A stretch of DNA of 64,000 bases from contig OY756957.1 in assembly GCA_963580455.1 (NCBI GenBank), positions 26,318,501 to 26,382,500 of the forward strand. Reading direction: 5' to 3'. This DNA comes from Euonymus europaeus (Eukaryota; Streptophyta; Magnoliopsida; Celastrales; Celastraceae). The notes under the pieces were generated by a model. The model did no database searches. It was not told the DNA's origin and saw nothing but the letters and a program-made list of their open reading frames with translations. Every line of letters begins with the position of its first letter. Position 1 is the stretch's first letter. The position numbers and the translations under genes are program-made. Shown in pieces: positions 45,757 to 58,800 of the stretch.

Positions 45757-48616
45757 GATCATTTTAACAAATTTAATTGGTGATATAATTATCTTTTTTT
45801 TTTTTACAAAAGTGACATTTAATATTATTGCCAACAACGTCACTTTTATGAAAGACGTCGTTAACAACGACATATCACTTGTTATTGAATTTTGCCTTAT
45901 TGGCGCTTTACATATCACGTTGATTGTATATAATGGATTATCACGTTATTGGCAACAACGTGATTAATACAAATATAAAAGACTTACAGGTCATTTTTTA
46001 GAACAAAGAAACATCTGATGAAGACATTTTGAGAGATTTATGCATCCTATATATTAGTGAATTTGAGGCTTCAAAAACATATTTATTAGGAGAGTTTATC
46101 ATTTATGTTGTTTCTAATGTAAAACATGAGAAAAATGTGACTTTATGTTGATGAATTTAGTATGGTTTTTTAGAAGATTTTTATAGATATCATTATGATT
46201 CAGGTTTTCATTTGATTTGTGTGTATAATAATTAGTTAGATTATGAGATAATTTGTTTAATATAAAAATTCAGGTTTTTGAAATTATTTAACGATAGTTT
46301 AATATTTCTTTAAAAAATAGCGGAAACACTATGAGTTATCCATGTAATTCATGGAACTTTTCGAATGAGTATGATTATAGAAAGTCTGCTCCACCGATTG
46401 ATAATAGTCAACCAGGTTTTTGTAATGGATATCACATAAGGTTTCAAGTGGTTACCAGGTTTCTGGTTCTACTAGTGGTTATGCAGGTGGATACCAACGT
46501 CAATTTGAATTGGATACCAAAAATATGCAATATTGAGGACATTGAGCAAGCATATATTGACATTTTTTCAAATGATGAAGAAGAATAATATATTGAAACT
46601 GCTGAAAGTGAAGAAGTAGAAGATGATAATGATGAATATAACTTGGATTGTGCATATATGAAGGGTAACATTATCCAATCTTACCAGTATATGGCAAGAA
46701 TGAACTACTGTATGTTATGATGGTCATGCACTTATACAACAACTATCAGTACAAAATATAACGTTCAAGTTCTAGTATAGCACAGCTGAGTTGTGTGAAG
46801 TACAAAACTTGTAGGTGGTATTTGTGTTCAATGTTGAAGGATAGATTCTAAATGTGGATGATTACCATGATGGGAAGGCTACATACATGTAAAAATGCTT
46901 CCTTTCAATAAGGTCACCGCCAATTGGTCATAGAATACCTAGCACACTAGGTTCTTGAATGGTCATAACTATTTTGGAGAATAACATGACAGCAATTTAG
47001 GCTTGTGTTGCCTCACAATTAATGTATCTAGTTTCATACTTCAAGGCTTGGAGGGTGAAACAAAAAGTTATGAAGAAATTGTTGGAGACATTCTAGGCTT
47101 CGTACAACATGTTACCTAAGTTATTTGAGGCTTTGAAATTATCAAAGCCTGGAATGTGTGTTTTATATTATCGTCATGCAAACATCAAATTAGCAATGCA
47201 TGATAGGTGGGCGGAACCCTATGCGTACTATAAATATTGTTCGTATCACTTAGCTAGCAAAGTGATGGATAAGTTCAAAGATATAAACTTAAAAAATATT
47301 GCGAAGTTGATGGCAAAAGAGTCATCAACATAGATATTTGATTTTTGGATGCCACGGATGAAATATTTGAATGAAGGGGCATGAAAATACCTAGAGGAGA
47401 TTTAAAAGGAGAAATGAGCATCATCATACGACTGTTGCGATCGTTACGGTGTGATGACCACGAATATGTCTGAAATTTTCAACGGTATGCTCAAGGGTGG
47501 CCATTTTCTTTCAATCAGTACTCTTGTTCAATTGGCTTTTTATCGGACCAATAAGTACTTTGTAACTCGTAGGATTGAGGCACAATAATACATGATGGAA
47601 GGACGTGATTGGCCTCTTGATGTTTTAGTTGAAATCACTAGAGAAATTGAGATGTCTAAAATGTAACATATTATTATGTTTCACCATGACCTGTCAACAT
47701 TTCAAGTTACTGCTAAAGCTAGACGAACAGAGCATTAAAATCACGTTATTAGTATTGGAAGAAACCCTGACTAACGAAATTGTACGTGCAACACGTGGCT
47801 TACCCTTCATCATCCATGCTCACATGTAATATCATGTTGTTTTGGCAGCAAAGTCAATTAAAGTAACTTGGTGCATGGTAATTTCACCTTACAAGCTTAT
47901 GATAATGCCTATGCACCAACTTTCAACCCCATTTCAGATGAGCTATAGTGGTTATCATACGATGACATATTGTTGATTCCAAATCCATCACCTAGGCGTT
48001 CCAAAAAGGTTGTCCAAAATCAATAAGGTTGACAAATGAAATAGATGTGAGAAAAGACCGATCAAGGTACAAATATAGCATATGCGGTCAACATAGACAC
48101 TAGTGTCCATTTTTCTTGTAAGATCTAGAGGGCGACACACAAATGACTTGATGATACCTTTAAGAATACTTATTCATTTATTATGTTTAGTATTTTGTTG
48201 TTTGTAATAAGAGATTTAATTAGCTAATGTTGAAGATACGTTTGGTGTTTAACTATGCATTGAAACTACCTTGAACTATATATTGAACCTATGATATTGA
48301 ATGGACTGAAATGAGTGTTTTTATGTTATTGAATTGTTTGATAATGATACTTGCACGTTTCAGTGATTTGATTGCTTTTCATTTTATTTAATAATTTTGC
48401 ACTAATGACGTTATTACTGACAACGTCATTAGTATAATCATTCGAAGACACTGTTGACAACATCGTCAATAAGAGAACTAGAAAATACAATAACTAATGA
48501 CGTTGTTGACAACAACGTCATTCATAAAAACATCATGAAAGTGACGTTGTTGACGAGAACGTAAATTGTCATTTAAAAAAAAATAGTTATATCACTAATT
48601 AATTTTTTTTAAAATG
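45757..48616 (+). mobile_element. Mutator-like element (MULE) relic with inverted ends and palindromic subterminal repeats
   Basis: The left end (TCATTTTAACAAATTTAATT, GGTGATATAATTAT, then a T run and CCAACAACGTCAC) matches the reverse complement of the right end (TCATTTTAAAAAAAATTAAT, TAGTGATATAACTA, T run, CAACAACGTCAC). Several short palindromes of the type GACGTTGTTGACAACAACGT cluster just inside both ends (45835-45965 and 48400-48560). A decayed transposase lies between. No convincing 9-bp target duplication was found; the TIRs may extend 15-20 bp further out. Confidence 0.75.
46331..48120 (+). pseudogene. MULE transposase pseudogene (MuDR domain to SWIM zinc finger)
   Basis: In changing frames and with many stops, the order of a MuDR-type transposase is visible. 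There is an acidic N-terminal segment (ending IEQAYIDIFSNDEEE near 46585). The MuDR DNA-binding region follows near 46790-46935 (WWYLCSMLKDRF, then GRLHTCKNASF, HRQLVIEYLAH). The helical region after the catalytic core comes next (YAYYKYCSYHLASKVMDKFK, near 47220-47280), then MSEIFNGMLKGGHFLSISTL near 47470-47525. A SWIM-like end closes it (CTCNTWLTLHHPCSHVISC, near 47790-47845). Several frameshifts and stops mean no protein is made; the catalytic core between 46940 and 47110 is largely lost. Confidence 0.8.
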
Positions 48617-48762
48617 ACAAATTGCAAAAAAAATAAAATAAAAATCAAGATAAGGAATCATATGCATGAATACTCCTTCACTTATTTTTATAACATTTTT
48701 AGATTTCAATTTTTTTTTGTATTCTTATATTGTGGAGTACACATTATCATTTTTTATTATGT

Positions 48763-49387
48763 TAGGGATGACAAAAAAAATCAGTTCCTTTATGGATCGA
48801 ACAACGTCATAGAATTACGAGATATTTACAGTTCTAGACCCTAATTTTTGATTGAATTTCATACATGATTAATTGATCAAATCAAATTTATTTAAATCCG
48901 GGTTGCTGGATTTGTTCAAATATTATTTCACTTTTTGTGGTATAGCGTTGAATATCCCACATACTTTTTTCCTTCTTAAAATAATGAAATTAATAAAACC
49001 TTAAAAATAAAATAAATGGTCATACAATTCCAAATACAAAACAAGTTAAAAATGTCACGATATTAAAATTGAGAAATAAAATAAAATTTTATTAATTCAA
49101 TAACAAGAAATAATCCTTAGATACAAACTATACTGCTTATTACAACCATGATATGTCTTTATTTAATCTCTGTTTGAATGGTGAGAAGATATATCAATTA
49201 TAAGTTATTTATATGTTCGAAATTTGTGTTCGAGTTTGATTTTAAATCGGAATTTTTTTTATTTGAATTCGAAACTGATTTTGAAATTTTTTTAATCCAA
49301 ATTTAAATATATAATTTATATTTAAATTTAATTTAATTTGAATTGGAGAAATTCGTTTTCGAGCCGACAGAATTTTTTGCCACCCAA
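48763..49387. mobile_element. hAT-like MITE, copy 2, next to the AP3B leader
   Basis: The left end TAGGGATGACAAAAAAAAT and the reverse complement of the right end TTGGGTGGCAAAAAATTC resemble the ends of the 28870-29219 element. The interior shares AATTAATTGA, TTTAAATCC and related phrases with it. The two eight-base flanks do not match well, so the insertion is old or the ends are slightly off. It finishes about 175 bp before the AP3B start codon. Confidence 0.55.
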
Positions 49388-49561
49388 TTGTCCATTACAT
49401 ATCGTCCGGCGACCAGGTATGTACCTATCCGCAACTTGACCCTGTTTATTCCTTTATCCAAACACAGATCTCTTGCTCTCAGTGCCAACGAGTCGGCAAA
49501 CACCTATCAGAATCTCGGTAACAGCCCTCCAATGTGAGTTCCTACCTCTGGAGATCGAAAG
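49388..49561 (+). other. Probable 5' leader and core promoter of AP3B
   Basis: About 175 bp of non-repetitive sequence between the MITE and the start codon. An upstream 64-aa frame (49343-49537) covers much of it but has no recognisable product. No clear TATA box; the start site is unknown. Confidence 0.4.
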
Positions 49562-52500
49562 ATGTTCCCTCAATTCGGTGCAACTGCGGACAGCTTAAGC
49601 AAAGCTTCGACTCTGATGTCCCGGATCGGTACGGACGCCCACCTATACGACGATCCAGAGGACGTCAACATCGCGCCGCTCCTCGCCAGCAAATTCGACT
49701 CCGAGAAATGTGAGGCTCTCAAGCGTCTTCTAGCCCTCATAGCCCAAGGCTTCGACGTCTCCCATTTCTTCCCTCAGGTTGTGTATGATCACCTTGATTA
49801 CATATATAATTCAGTTTCACACACTAGTCGGTTTTTATTTCTCATAATTATTTGAATCTTATTGTTTAAGGTAACGGAATGCATAGATACCAGGAGGGCT
49901 CATTTCTTATTATTCTTTTTTTGAACTAATAAATCATTTGCTTGTTAGACTGCCAAAATCTCATCATTATTGATTCTCCAAATAATTTTGTCCTACGAGC
50001 TGTCCTCTTTGGATGTGATAGGTTCTGCTTCGATCATGTTAGCATATTTTGATCCTGGATTGAATTTGGCTACATAAGTGGTAGTTTGTGAAAAATATAA
50101 CACTATATATTATATATTGGCAATTTCCATTTATCCTGTAAATTAATAAAATCTTAATGTGTTACTTACTGGAAAACTTTTTTCTTTGCCTATTCATGAA
50201 TACAGGTTGTTAAAAATGTGGCATCTCAATCTTTGGAATTGAAGAAGTTGGTTTACTTGTATCTCTTGCATTATGCCGAAAAGTACGTCTTGTCCTGTAT
50301 TTTTTTTATGATTTCATAAATTTATGTTTGACCTATATTGTCATTAGTCATTACCAAGAACCATCTGTCACTGACTGTTAGAGAGAATTTTTGTGTTCCT
50401 ATGGTTGTCTGCTGTGCGTACAAGACTGACTAAACTGTTTTAACCATCCCTTTATTTTTGGAGTTCTTGCTCCACTGTAGTAGCTAGATGAATGCAGGGT
50501 TCTCATATTGTGTCTTCGTGCTATGTTATTACTTTGAGAGTATTAGACTTATGGCTTGTTATCATAATTACTTTTCTACTTTTACTTTAGGTGTCCAAAT
50601 GAAGCATTGTTATCAATTAACTCTTTCCAGAAAGATTTGGGGGATACAAATCCGTTGGTGAGGGCATGGGCACTTCGTACCATGGCAGGAATCCGTCTGC
50701 ATGTTATTGCACCACTTGTTCTGGTGGCTGTGGGAAAGTGTGCTAGAGATCCATCTGTTTACGTCAGGAAATTTGCTGCCAGTGCCCTTCCCAAGTTACA
50801 TGATCTGCGACTGGAAGAACACACTACTTCGATTGAGGAGGTTTACTTCACTAACGTGGCTATCCCTTATGCCATTCTTTGATTTGTTGTCACCTATTTA
50901 GAGGCAAAAATTTGTAAATAATTGCATTTGTTTGTTTGTTTTATTATCAAACAACCACCAGTTGTCCATTGGCCTATTTGATATGATGAAAATGTTGACA
51001 AGTGTAACTTGTGAAATGTAAGCATTCTATGCTATATCTTTTCTTGAAACTTCATCTCAAAGTGCTATGTTTTTTGTTAGACAATTATTTATTCTTTTTT
51101 GATTGTTATACGTGAACTAATTCTCTTGGCAGTTACCTGTGAAATTAATTTCGTTGCATTTGAATCAAGTTACTTCAACTTTCTTTACATGTGTCAATAT
51201 GAAGTCATATGATTAGGTGTTTCTGGTGTATATTTCTTCGTTGTTGTAGGCTTCTCACCTTGAAATTTGGAGGGCCATATGCATAATTATAAATTTATAC
51301 ATGTATAATTGTATATTAAACATTTTGTTGATTTTCGTTGAGTGAAATGCTTCAAATATTTTTCATGGCAGAGGCTAAATTTGGTTCCACTAACAGACTT
51401 TGAATGTTTTTGTTTCGCAGATTGTAGGAATTTTGTTGAATGACCGTTCTCCTGGTGTAGTTGGAGCTGCTGCTGCTGCATTTTCTTGTGTCTGTCCAAA
51501 TCATTATTCTTTGATTGGAAGAAGTTATCGAAAGTTATGTGAGATTCTTCCTGATGTGGAAGAGTGGGGTCAGATAATCTTAATTGAGATTCTTTTGCGC
51601 TACATAGTAGCAAGGCATGGGCTCGCTAAAGAATCTATTATGTTCACTGTGCATCAGAGATCCCATTCTGAAAAGGATGGATCAGACGTCAGTTCTGTCT
51701 TTGAAGAGAACTCACGTGGGGTGAATGCTACATTTGAGTTTGAATTAGCAAATATGGTCTCCAGGTGTTATGTCGAAGGGCCAGATGAATTCCTGTCACG
51801 AGCAAGTTCCACAAATACGATTTCATTTGAGCTGAATGGTTCACAGTTCACTTCTGCGAGAAACAACGATGATGTAAAGATCTTGCTTTGGTGTACATCT
51901 CCATTATTTTGGAGCAACAATAGTGCTGTGGTGCTTGCAGCAGCTGGTGTACACTGGATTATGGCACCAAGAGAGGATGTCAAAAGAATTGTTCAGCCGC
52001 TCTTGTTCGTCCTGAGATCATCTCATGCCTCAAAATATGTGGTACGCTGTGTTTTCTCTATCCAGCTATATCATGGATTTTTGATACTCTATTTTAATTG
52101 CTTTCTACACAATCATCCCCATTGTGTACTTGTATTTTTTAAATGGCATATGTATACTAATATACTTGTCGTTTGTTATTATAATTATGCATTCAAAATT
52201 TTATCATCATTTTAATAATATTGATTATTATTTATTATTAACAGACATTCATCATGTGGAGATTGTACAGTTTGCTATGTGAATGAACATTAGTAGTTCA
52301 AACTTTAACTATTTGGGTGGCTGTCTGTTAGTAGATTTAGCTTGATGTTATCAGTGGAAACTTGTGTTTTGCGATTTCTTGGTGTTGCACTGGTACTGAG
52401 GCACTAAACAATATTATGTGCTGACTGCCTAATCTGAATTGTACGAAAAGAAAAACTTAGTTCCGCTTTGCAGCTGACTTTGAAGATCTATTTTCGCAGC

Positions 52501-52779
52501 CTGTAATGCCCTCACATTTGTGTTTTATATCATTTTCTTTTAACTTGTTCTACCTTTTCCATTTTGGAATTTGGATGTGCTTTGTTCTCTTTTTTGTAGA
52601 AGCTTATGCAGCAAAGTTATACTATGAGAGGCATGGCCTGTTAAGGTTCCAATTTCAATGGAAAAAGAATTATATCATTAAGAGCAGCATGAAAGTGAAG
52701 TTTTGTAGCCGAAAATTGAGTTTAATTGGAAATAAGGTCTTACGACTCTTTCTATGAAGTCGTGGGGGAAATAATTTGG

Positions 52780-52832
<53 letters not shown>

Positions 52833-55800
52833 GTATCATAGTAGTTTTTTCAATTCTTCTTCATAAGCTTAGTTGATATTTTATTCAAGAGGAAAAAAAT
52901 TACTTTAGCTAGCTAGATACATCTGTTGATATGTATGAATTGATGTACATTTTTTTGCTGATTTAACCACTTATGGTATTTTTGGCAAATATGGATGATA
53001 GATACAGAATATTTCAAGCATCTCTAGAATATGTATTTCATGAAATCTTCTTATTCTTAATGGATCTGTCAGCCTCTATTTGTGTGCATTGATATTTATC
53101 GCTCATTATGATCTTGGATTTTGGTTTATGCTATTTTTAGCATTTGTACATATGCATTGAAAAAAAAAAGCATTTGTACAGGACATAAGTGTAAGGGTGA
53201 TTTTCTTAATCAACTAATGCTGTATATGACCCTAACTCATGACGTTAGGATAGTGGAAGTGGGCGTGTTTGGTGCATGGGGCCCACGACATGATTATGCC
53301 GGCGAAGCCCGTCATTAACGGGGTCCAGCTCTAAGGATATTTGGTCATTGTCCATAAAGCCTAAACCTACTACATATATTCTCATTGTGAAACCCTAATA
53401 GTAGAACAAATCCTTGTATTCAGATGGAGTTCATCAATAAAATTTATTATCATTCTCGTGGGTGTAGATAAGATGGGTTGAACCACGTAAAATTGTCTGT
53501 CTCGTGTGTGATTGATCTTTGTTTTTAATTTCTTTATTTTCCGCATTAGTTATTTGCTAATTGTATTAATCGTGAACACCTTTGGCCGTTTCCGCACAAC
53601 ATGCAGGTCCTCAACAACATTCAAGTGTTCGCCAAAACATATCCCTCTGTCTTTGCTCCACATTTTGAAGACTTCTTCATATATTCTTCAGATTCTTATC
53701 ATATAAGAGCTTTAAAGCTTGAGATTCTATCTTCCGTTGCAACAGATTCATCTATATCACTGATCTTAAGAGAGTTCCAGGTAAATTTAAGCCCCATCAC
53801 CCATAAAATATGTGCATGCTAGTTACTCTATGTTATACTATTGGAGTATTGGTAAGTTGATGGCTGTGTCTAATGAGGAGGTTTGTCACTGCTGAAATAC
53901 AAGATGCATTGGATAGAGTGAAAATTGAGTTAATCCTATGCATGCCTTATTTGGTTTCCATAATTGATGTATCATATATGCCTCTTGTTGATCTGGGAAG
54001 TCTATTGAGATCTTCCTCAGTTTTGCTTTTAGGAAATTTCACTAATGAATGAACCGTGTTTAATCTAATGCAGCATTTTTATATTTGCAATTATGGCTTG
54101 TTAATGAAAGCAATAATAGCAGGGAATTGGTTGATGCTAAGAAGCAAAATTTATTCTGAAGAAGGATTTTAATTTAATTGGTTGGCCGTTGGTGAAAGCT
54201 GGTGTCTGATTTTCGAGAATTGGGACTGTCAGTAGATTAGAATCTATTTGGAATTGGGTTAATAAGGTTCTGATGTTTGGATTGTCTGACAGCTAGTCGA
54301 TTAGAATGAACGAGAGCATCAATGTAGTTGCCTAAATATTTGTTAAAATTTCTGCTTATATGTATGTACATTTGTGCAAATTTACTTACAAATACGGGGC
54401 ACAAAAATACAATCATTTGTCTGACTTTGCTTTGTGCTATCCAATTACTATTTGAATTTCATCATTGCTTTGCCGTAACTATTGCCATTTTTGTCTGTTT
54501 TAAGTGCATGAATTGATGCATATTTATTAGTATGTCACTAGGATTATATTAGAGACCCAGATCGGAGATTTGCTGCAGATACTGTTGCTGCAATTGGTTT
54601 CTGTGCTCAACGACTTCCAATAATGGCAAACACATGCTTGGATGTGTTATTAGCTCTCACTAGACATGGTTTGTTTCCAATTAAAAGTGCAATGTTATGT
54701 GAAATAGTCATGCATATTTATTGTCCCTGATTACCAACCAAACTGCAGAATATTTTACTTGTGATGTTGCTGACATGAATGGAGAGGCAGGAGTTTTGGT
54801 TCAAGCAATAATGTCTATCAAATTAATTATAAAACAAGATCCACCCAGTCATGTAAAGGTACATTTTTCTTTCTATTGTTCTGTTATGATTCTCAAACAT
54901 TTCTATTGCTTTTTGGCAATCTTTGCTGAATTTTCAAATCTTTGAGTAAAGACTAGGGGCGAAAATGAGAAGGATGACTTCGGCAATGCTAAATTTCTTT
55001 TTCTATTATTCTTGCATTGGCAGTAGATTTATGTGCAAGCTGGAAAAAAAATAGTGTTTACTGCTTTTCTTGCGTACCTTTCATCCTTATGTTGGGTCTG
55101 CTAAAATTGGAGGTTCTTGATTTATATACTATCATTTTTAGTTTAGTTTCCCCCTCCCCCCTCTTGTGCCATATCTCATAGCTTTGGTTACCTCACCTTT
55201 TGTTTTATACATTGTGTAAATTGAGTAGACTGTTGTGATTTTCAAAACTTGTAATCTTATAGCAAAAATTTGCTGCAATATTGCCAGCTTTTGCATTACA
55301 ACTCCATTTTGATCATTGCAAAATGATGATTGAGCATTATGTCGGATTATTTTCATAGGCTTCTGGATTGTCATAGAGTGTTGCATACTCGTTAAATATT
55401 AAATTTTAAAAGAAATTGGATTATTCCGTACGCTGGTTTGCTTTGGTAGTCAAAATTCATAACTACATCTTTCTTAATATACCTCTATGACACAGCGAAA
55501 GACACACCAAATCAAGTTGCTTCACGCAAGAAGTTCAGTACACACTTTTTAGCAAAATAATATCAGATACCTCCAAACAGAGGCCATGGCCAAACTAAAT
55601 CCCTAACAGCATCCTTCAGAAATTACAAAATTAAAATAAAGAAAATTAAAATAGGGAATATATTGGGCTAGGCCCAACAGAGCAGAACTTTAGGAGCCCA
55701 ATTCGTTGTCACTCTATCATGAATCTTGTTTGTGATAATTTAAAACTTCAATTATTTCCTATTTGGCTCTGACTTTTTTTGGAATAAAACTATGAAGGTT

Positions 55801-58800
55801 ATTATTCAGTTACTTCGTGGTCTGGATGCAATCAAGGTGCCTGCAGCCCGAGCAACAATCATTTGGATGCTGGGGGAGTATAGCACTTTAGGTGACATGA
55901 TCCCTAAAATGTTAAGCACAGTACTTAAGTACCTGGCACAGAGCTTCACTTCAGAAGATCTGGTAGCGAAGCTTCAGATTCTTAATACTAATGCTAAGGT
56001 ACATCAACTTACTGCCATATTTATATTTTATAGGATTCAGAATGGTTTAATATTAAGTGACAATTATTCCTATCTTCATCCACTGGCTTCTCCTTCAGGT
56101 ACTATTATGTGCAAAAGGGGGAGATGCTGGGATCTTTGGAATGATTATAAACTATGTGTTTCAACTTGCTGAATGCGATTTGAACTATGATGTCCGTGAT
56201 CGAGCTCGTTTGTTAAAGAACATCTTGTCATGCAATCTAGGCACTCAAGGCCTGGAAGAAGATATAAATTATCTGTACAAGAACATGTTTTGGGGACACA
56301 CAGAAGCATCGTCTCAGGAACCTGTCAATTATCGAGTTTATCTTCCTGGATCTCTCTCACAAATAGTTCTTCATGCTGCTCCGGGGTATGAATCTCTCCC
56401 AAAGCCTTGTAGTTTACTCGGGGATGAGTTCAGCAAGTTCTCAAATGTAGTTGAAGGAGAAATGGAAGCTCGTAATAGTGGTTCTTACGGGACAGATGAT
56501 TCTGAGGTATCATCTGGAACTATGGAAGCGGAAAGTCCTTCTGATTATAGTTCCGAGCAGTCTGTGACTGGCTTAAGTGATAATGAGGAGACTGGTTCTG
56601 CTAATGAGGGGCACAACCATGTTGAGCCACTGATTCAGATTTTAGATTCAGGCAAGGCTATTAATAATAAGAATGGAGCTACTCTATCGGGTTCCGCTGA
56701 TTTAAATGAGTTGATGTCAAAGGGAGCTCTAGAATCATGGTTGGATGAGCCTGGTTTTTCCAGCTCAAGTACAACAGAACAAAGTCAAGTATGTAGATCT
56801 TCAGCCAGAATATCATTGGGTGATCTAGCTCACAAGGTTAAGCCTAAAAGCTATACGCTCTTAGATGTATCAAATGGAAATGGCTTGAAGGTGGATTATT
56901 CATTTTCTTCTGAAATTTCAAGCATATCTACTCAACTTGTATGTCTAGAAGTTTTATTTAAGAACTGCTCCTCGGAACCCATGTTGGAAATAGTTCTCAT
57001 GGACGAGGAGTCTATCAGAGCCTCAGATTCAGCTGAAGAACCATCTGTTGTTACCGAAAGGTGACTTTTATGCATATTTTTCTGTTAATGTCTCTAGTTT
57101 CCCTTGTTGTGCTTCTCTGGCTCTCAAATCTGGTACTTTGTAGTGGGATAAGTTGCTATATACTGGTTTTGTAGGAGTTCGTCTGTCATATTAACTTGTG
57201 GTTTATTTTCCTTCTAATTTGTTTCCTGACCTTTTAATGGTCTTGCCTCAAAGGTATGTTCATGGTGAGAGCATGAAATTAATGACCACAAATGAAGTTC
57301 CTTTTTCCTTTTAATTTCTCGAGTGTTAGAGAAGTTCATGCCTCTATTGCTAACAGGTTGGCATACTCGCTAACCAAAATCTTTATAGTGAGGATTTATC
57401 GCCTGTGTGAAATACGCATCTGAATAATCTTAGGCAATAACATTCGTAGCCTCTAGGCTGAGGTCATATTTCAATTAGCTTTTTCTAATATAGATATGAC
57501 TTGCTGTTTTCATCTTTTAAAAAAATTTGATGTATGCTTTTATTTATTTGAAATGACTTTTTTTGTACTGTTTGTTATTTGATCATTTGATGTTTGCATA
57601 CAGTTTTGGTCTATCAGACGGTACTGTTCTTTTATCTGTCTGTTAAGCCTTTGTTTTTTTCTGCCCATAGGTTCCCTTTACAATTATGGCTGGTTTTTGT
57701 TGGATTCAGGGGATTTCTGCTGATTAAAATAATAAAAATATATATTTCTTTACTTTTTAAACTCTTATATGCGTTACTGTCTTGTGTTTTTATTCGACAG
57801 TTCCTTGGTATCTCACCATGATGTGCCCACATTAGTTGCAATGGAAGAGATTGCTTCCCTGGAACCCGGACATACGACAAAGAGAATGCTGCAGGCTCAC
57901 TTTCATCACCATCTCTTGCCTCTGAAATTGGCCTTGTTTAGTAATGGTAAGAAGTTCCCAGTCAAGCTGCGGCCTGATATTGGATATTTTGTTAAACCAC
58001 TGCCAATGGACGTTGAAGCTTTCATGGACAAGGAATCCCGCCTTCCAGGAATGTTTGAATATGTGAGGAGGTCAGTTAATATAATTGGAGTCCTGTATCA
58101 TTATTTTCTACCTGATACTTTCAAGGAAAGTGAATAATTGGAAAATGATGCTAATTACTATCTCTCTTAGATGGAATCTCAATCTTGTACTTTCTATTTC
58201 CTTTTGTAGGAGTTCCTGTTAAAATTCATTTTGCTTCCTGCTCAAAGGAAGAAAAAAAATCATTTGCTCCATCGAACTTGTATTGTTTATGTGTGTATTA
58301 AAAGATACATCAGATCACCCAAAATCCCACTGGAAAGAATAAAAATAAAGCACCTTAGAAGGCACATTGTTTGTATTCTTAGAACTATATTATTTTCCTA
58401 AAGCAGCAACTGAAATTTTTTAGGTTAAAAAGCAAGAGAAGTTTTTCAGAATCTCACCTAATGGGACTCTTGTTTTCTTCGTCAAACATATATCTTTTAG
58501 TTAATACTGGCCTATTTTTTGCCGTGGCAACTGTTGCGTGTTGCCATATACATTTTAGTATCCATCAATGACCAACCTATTTTATTGGATAATCAAGACG
58601 TCTTAAACAGTTTGTCCGGAAGGTACCATTTGTAACCTTGCAGGACCTATGGGTTGGAAGAGCTGATCATCCGATCATCCATATGTTTTTGTTGACTGTG
58701 ATAAAAAATTGGCTTTGATGCTTCTGCTTAAGATGAGTGAAGGGTTCGAAGAGTTGTAATTTGAAATTAACATATAAATTCAAATTGTCTTTTACTTCTT

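Noticed and set aside
52506..52757. 83-aa frame within AP3B intron 4
   Set aside because: Hydrophobic N-terminus by chance; lies between well-defined exons 4 and 5, and the flanking exons join in frame without it.
55138..55740. Possible repeat or gene in AP3B intron 7
   Set aside because: GC-richer stretches and a GGGCTAGGCCC palindrome were seen, but no paired ends or domain; left as intron.
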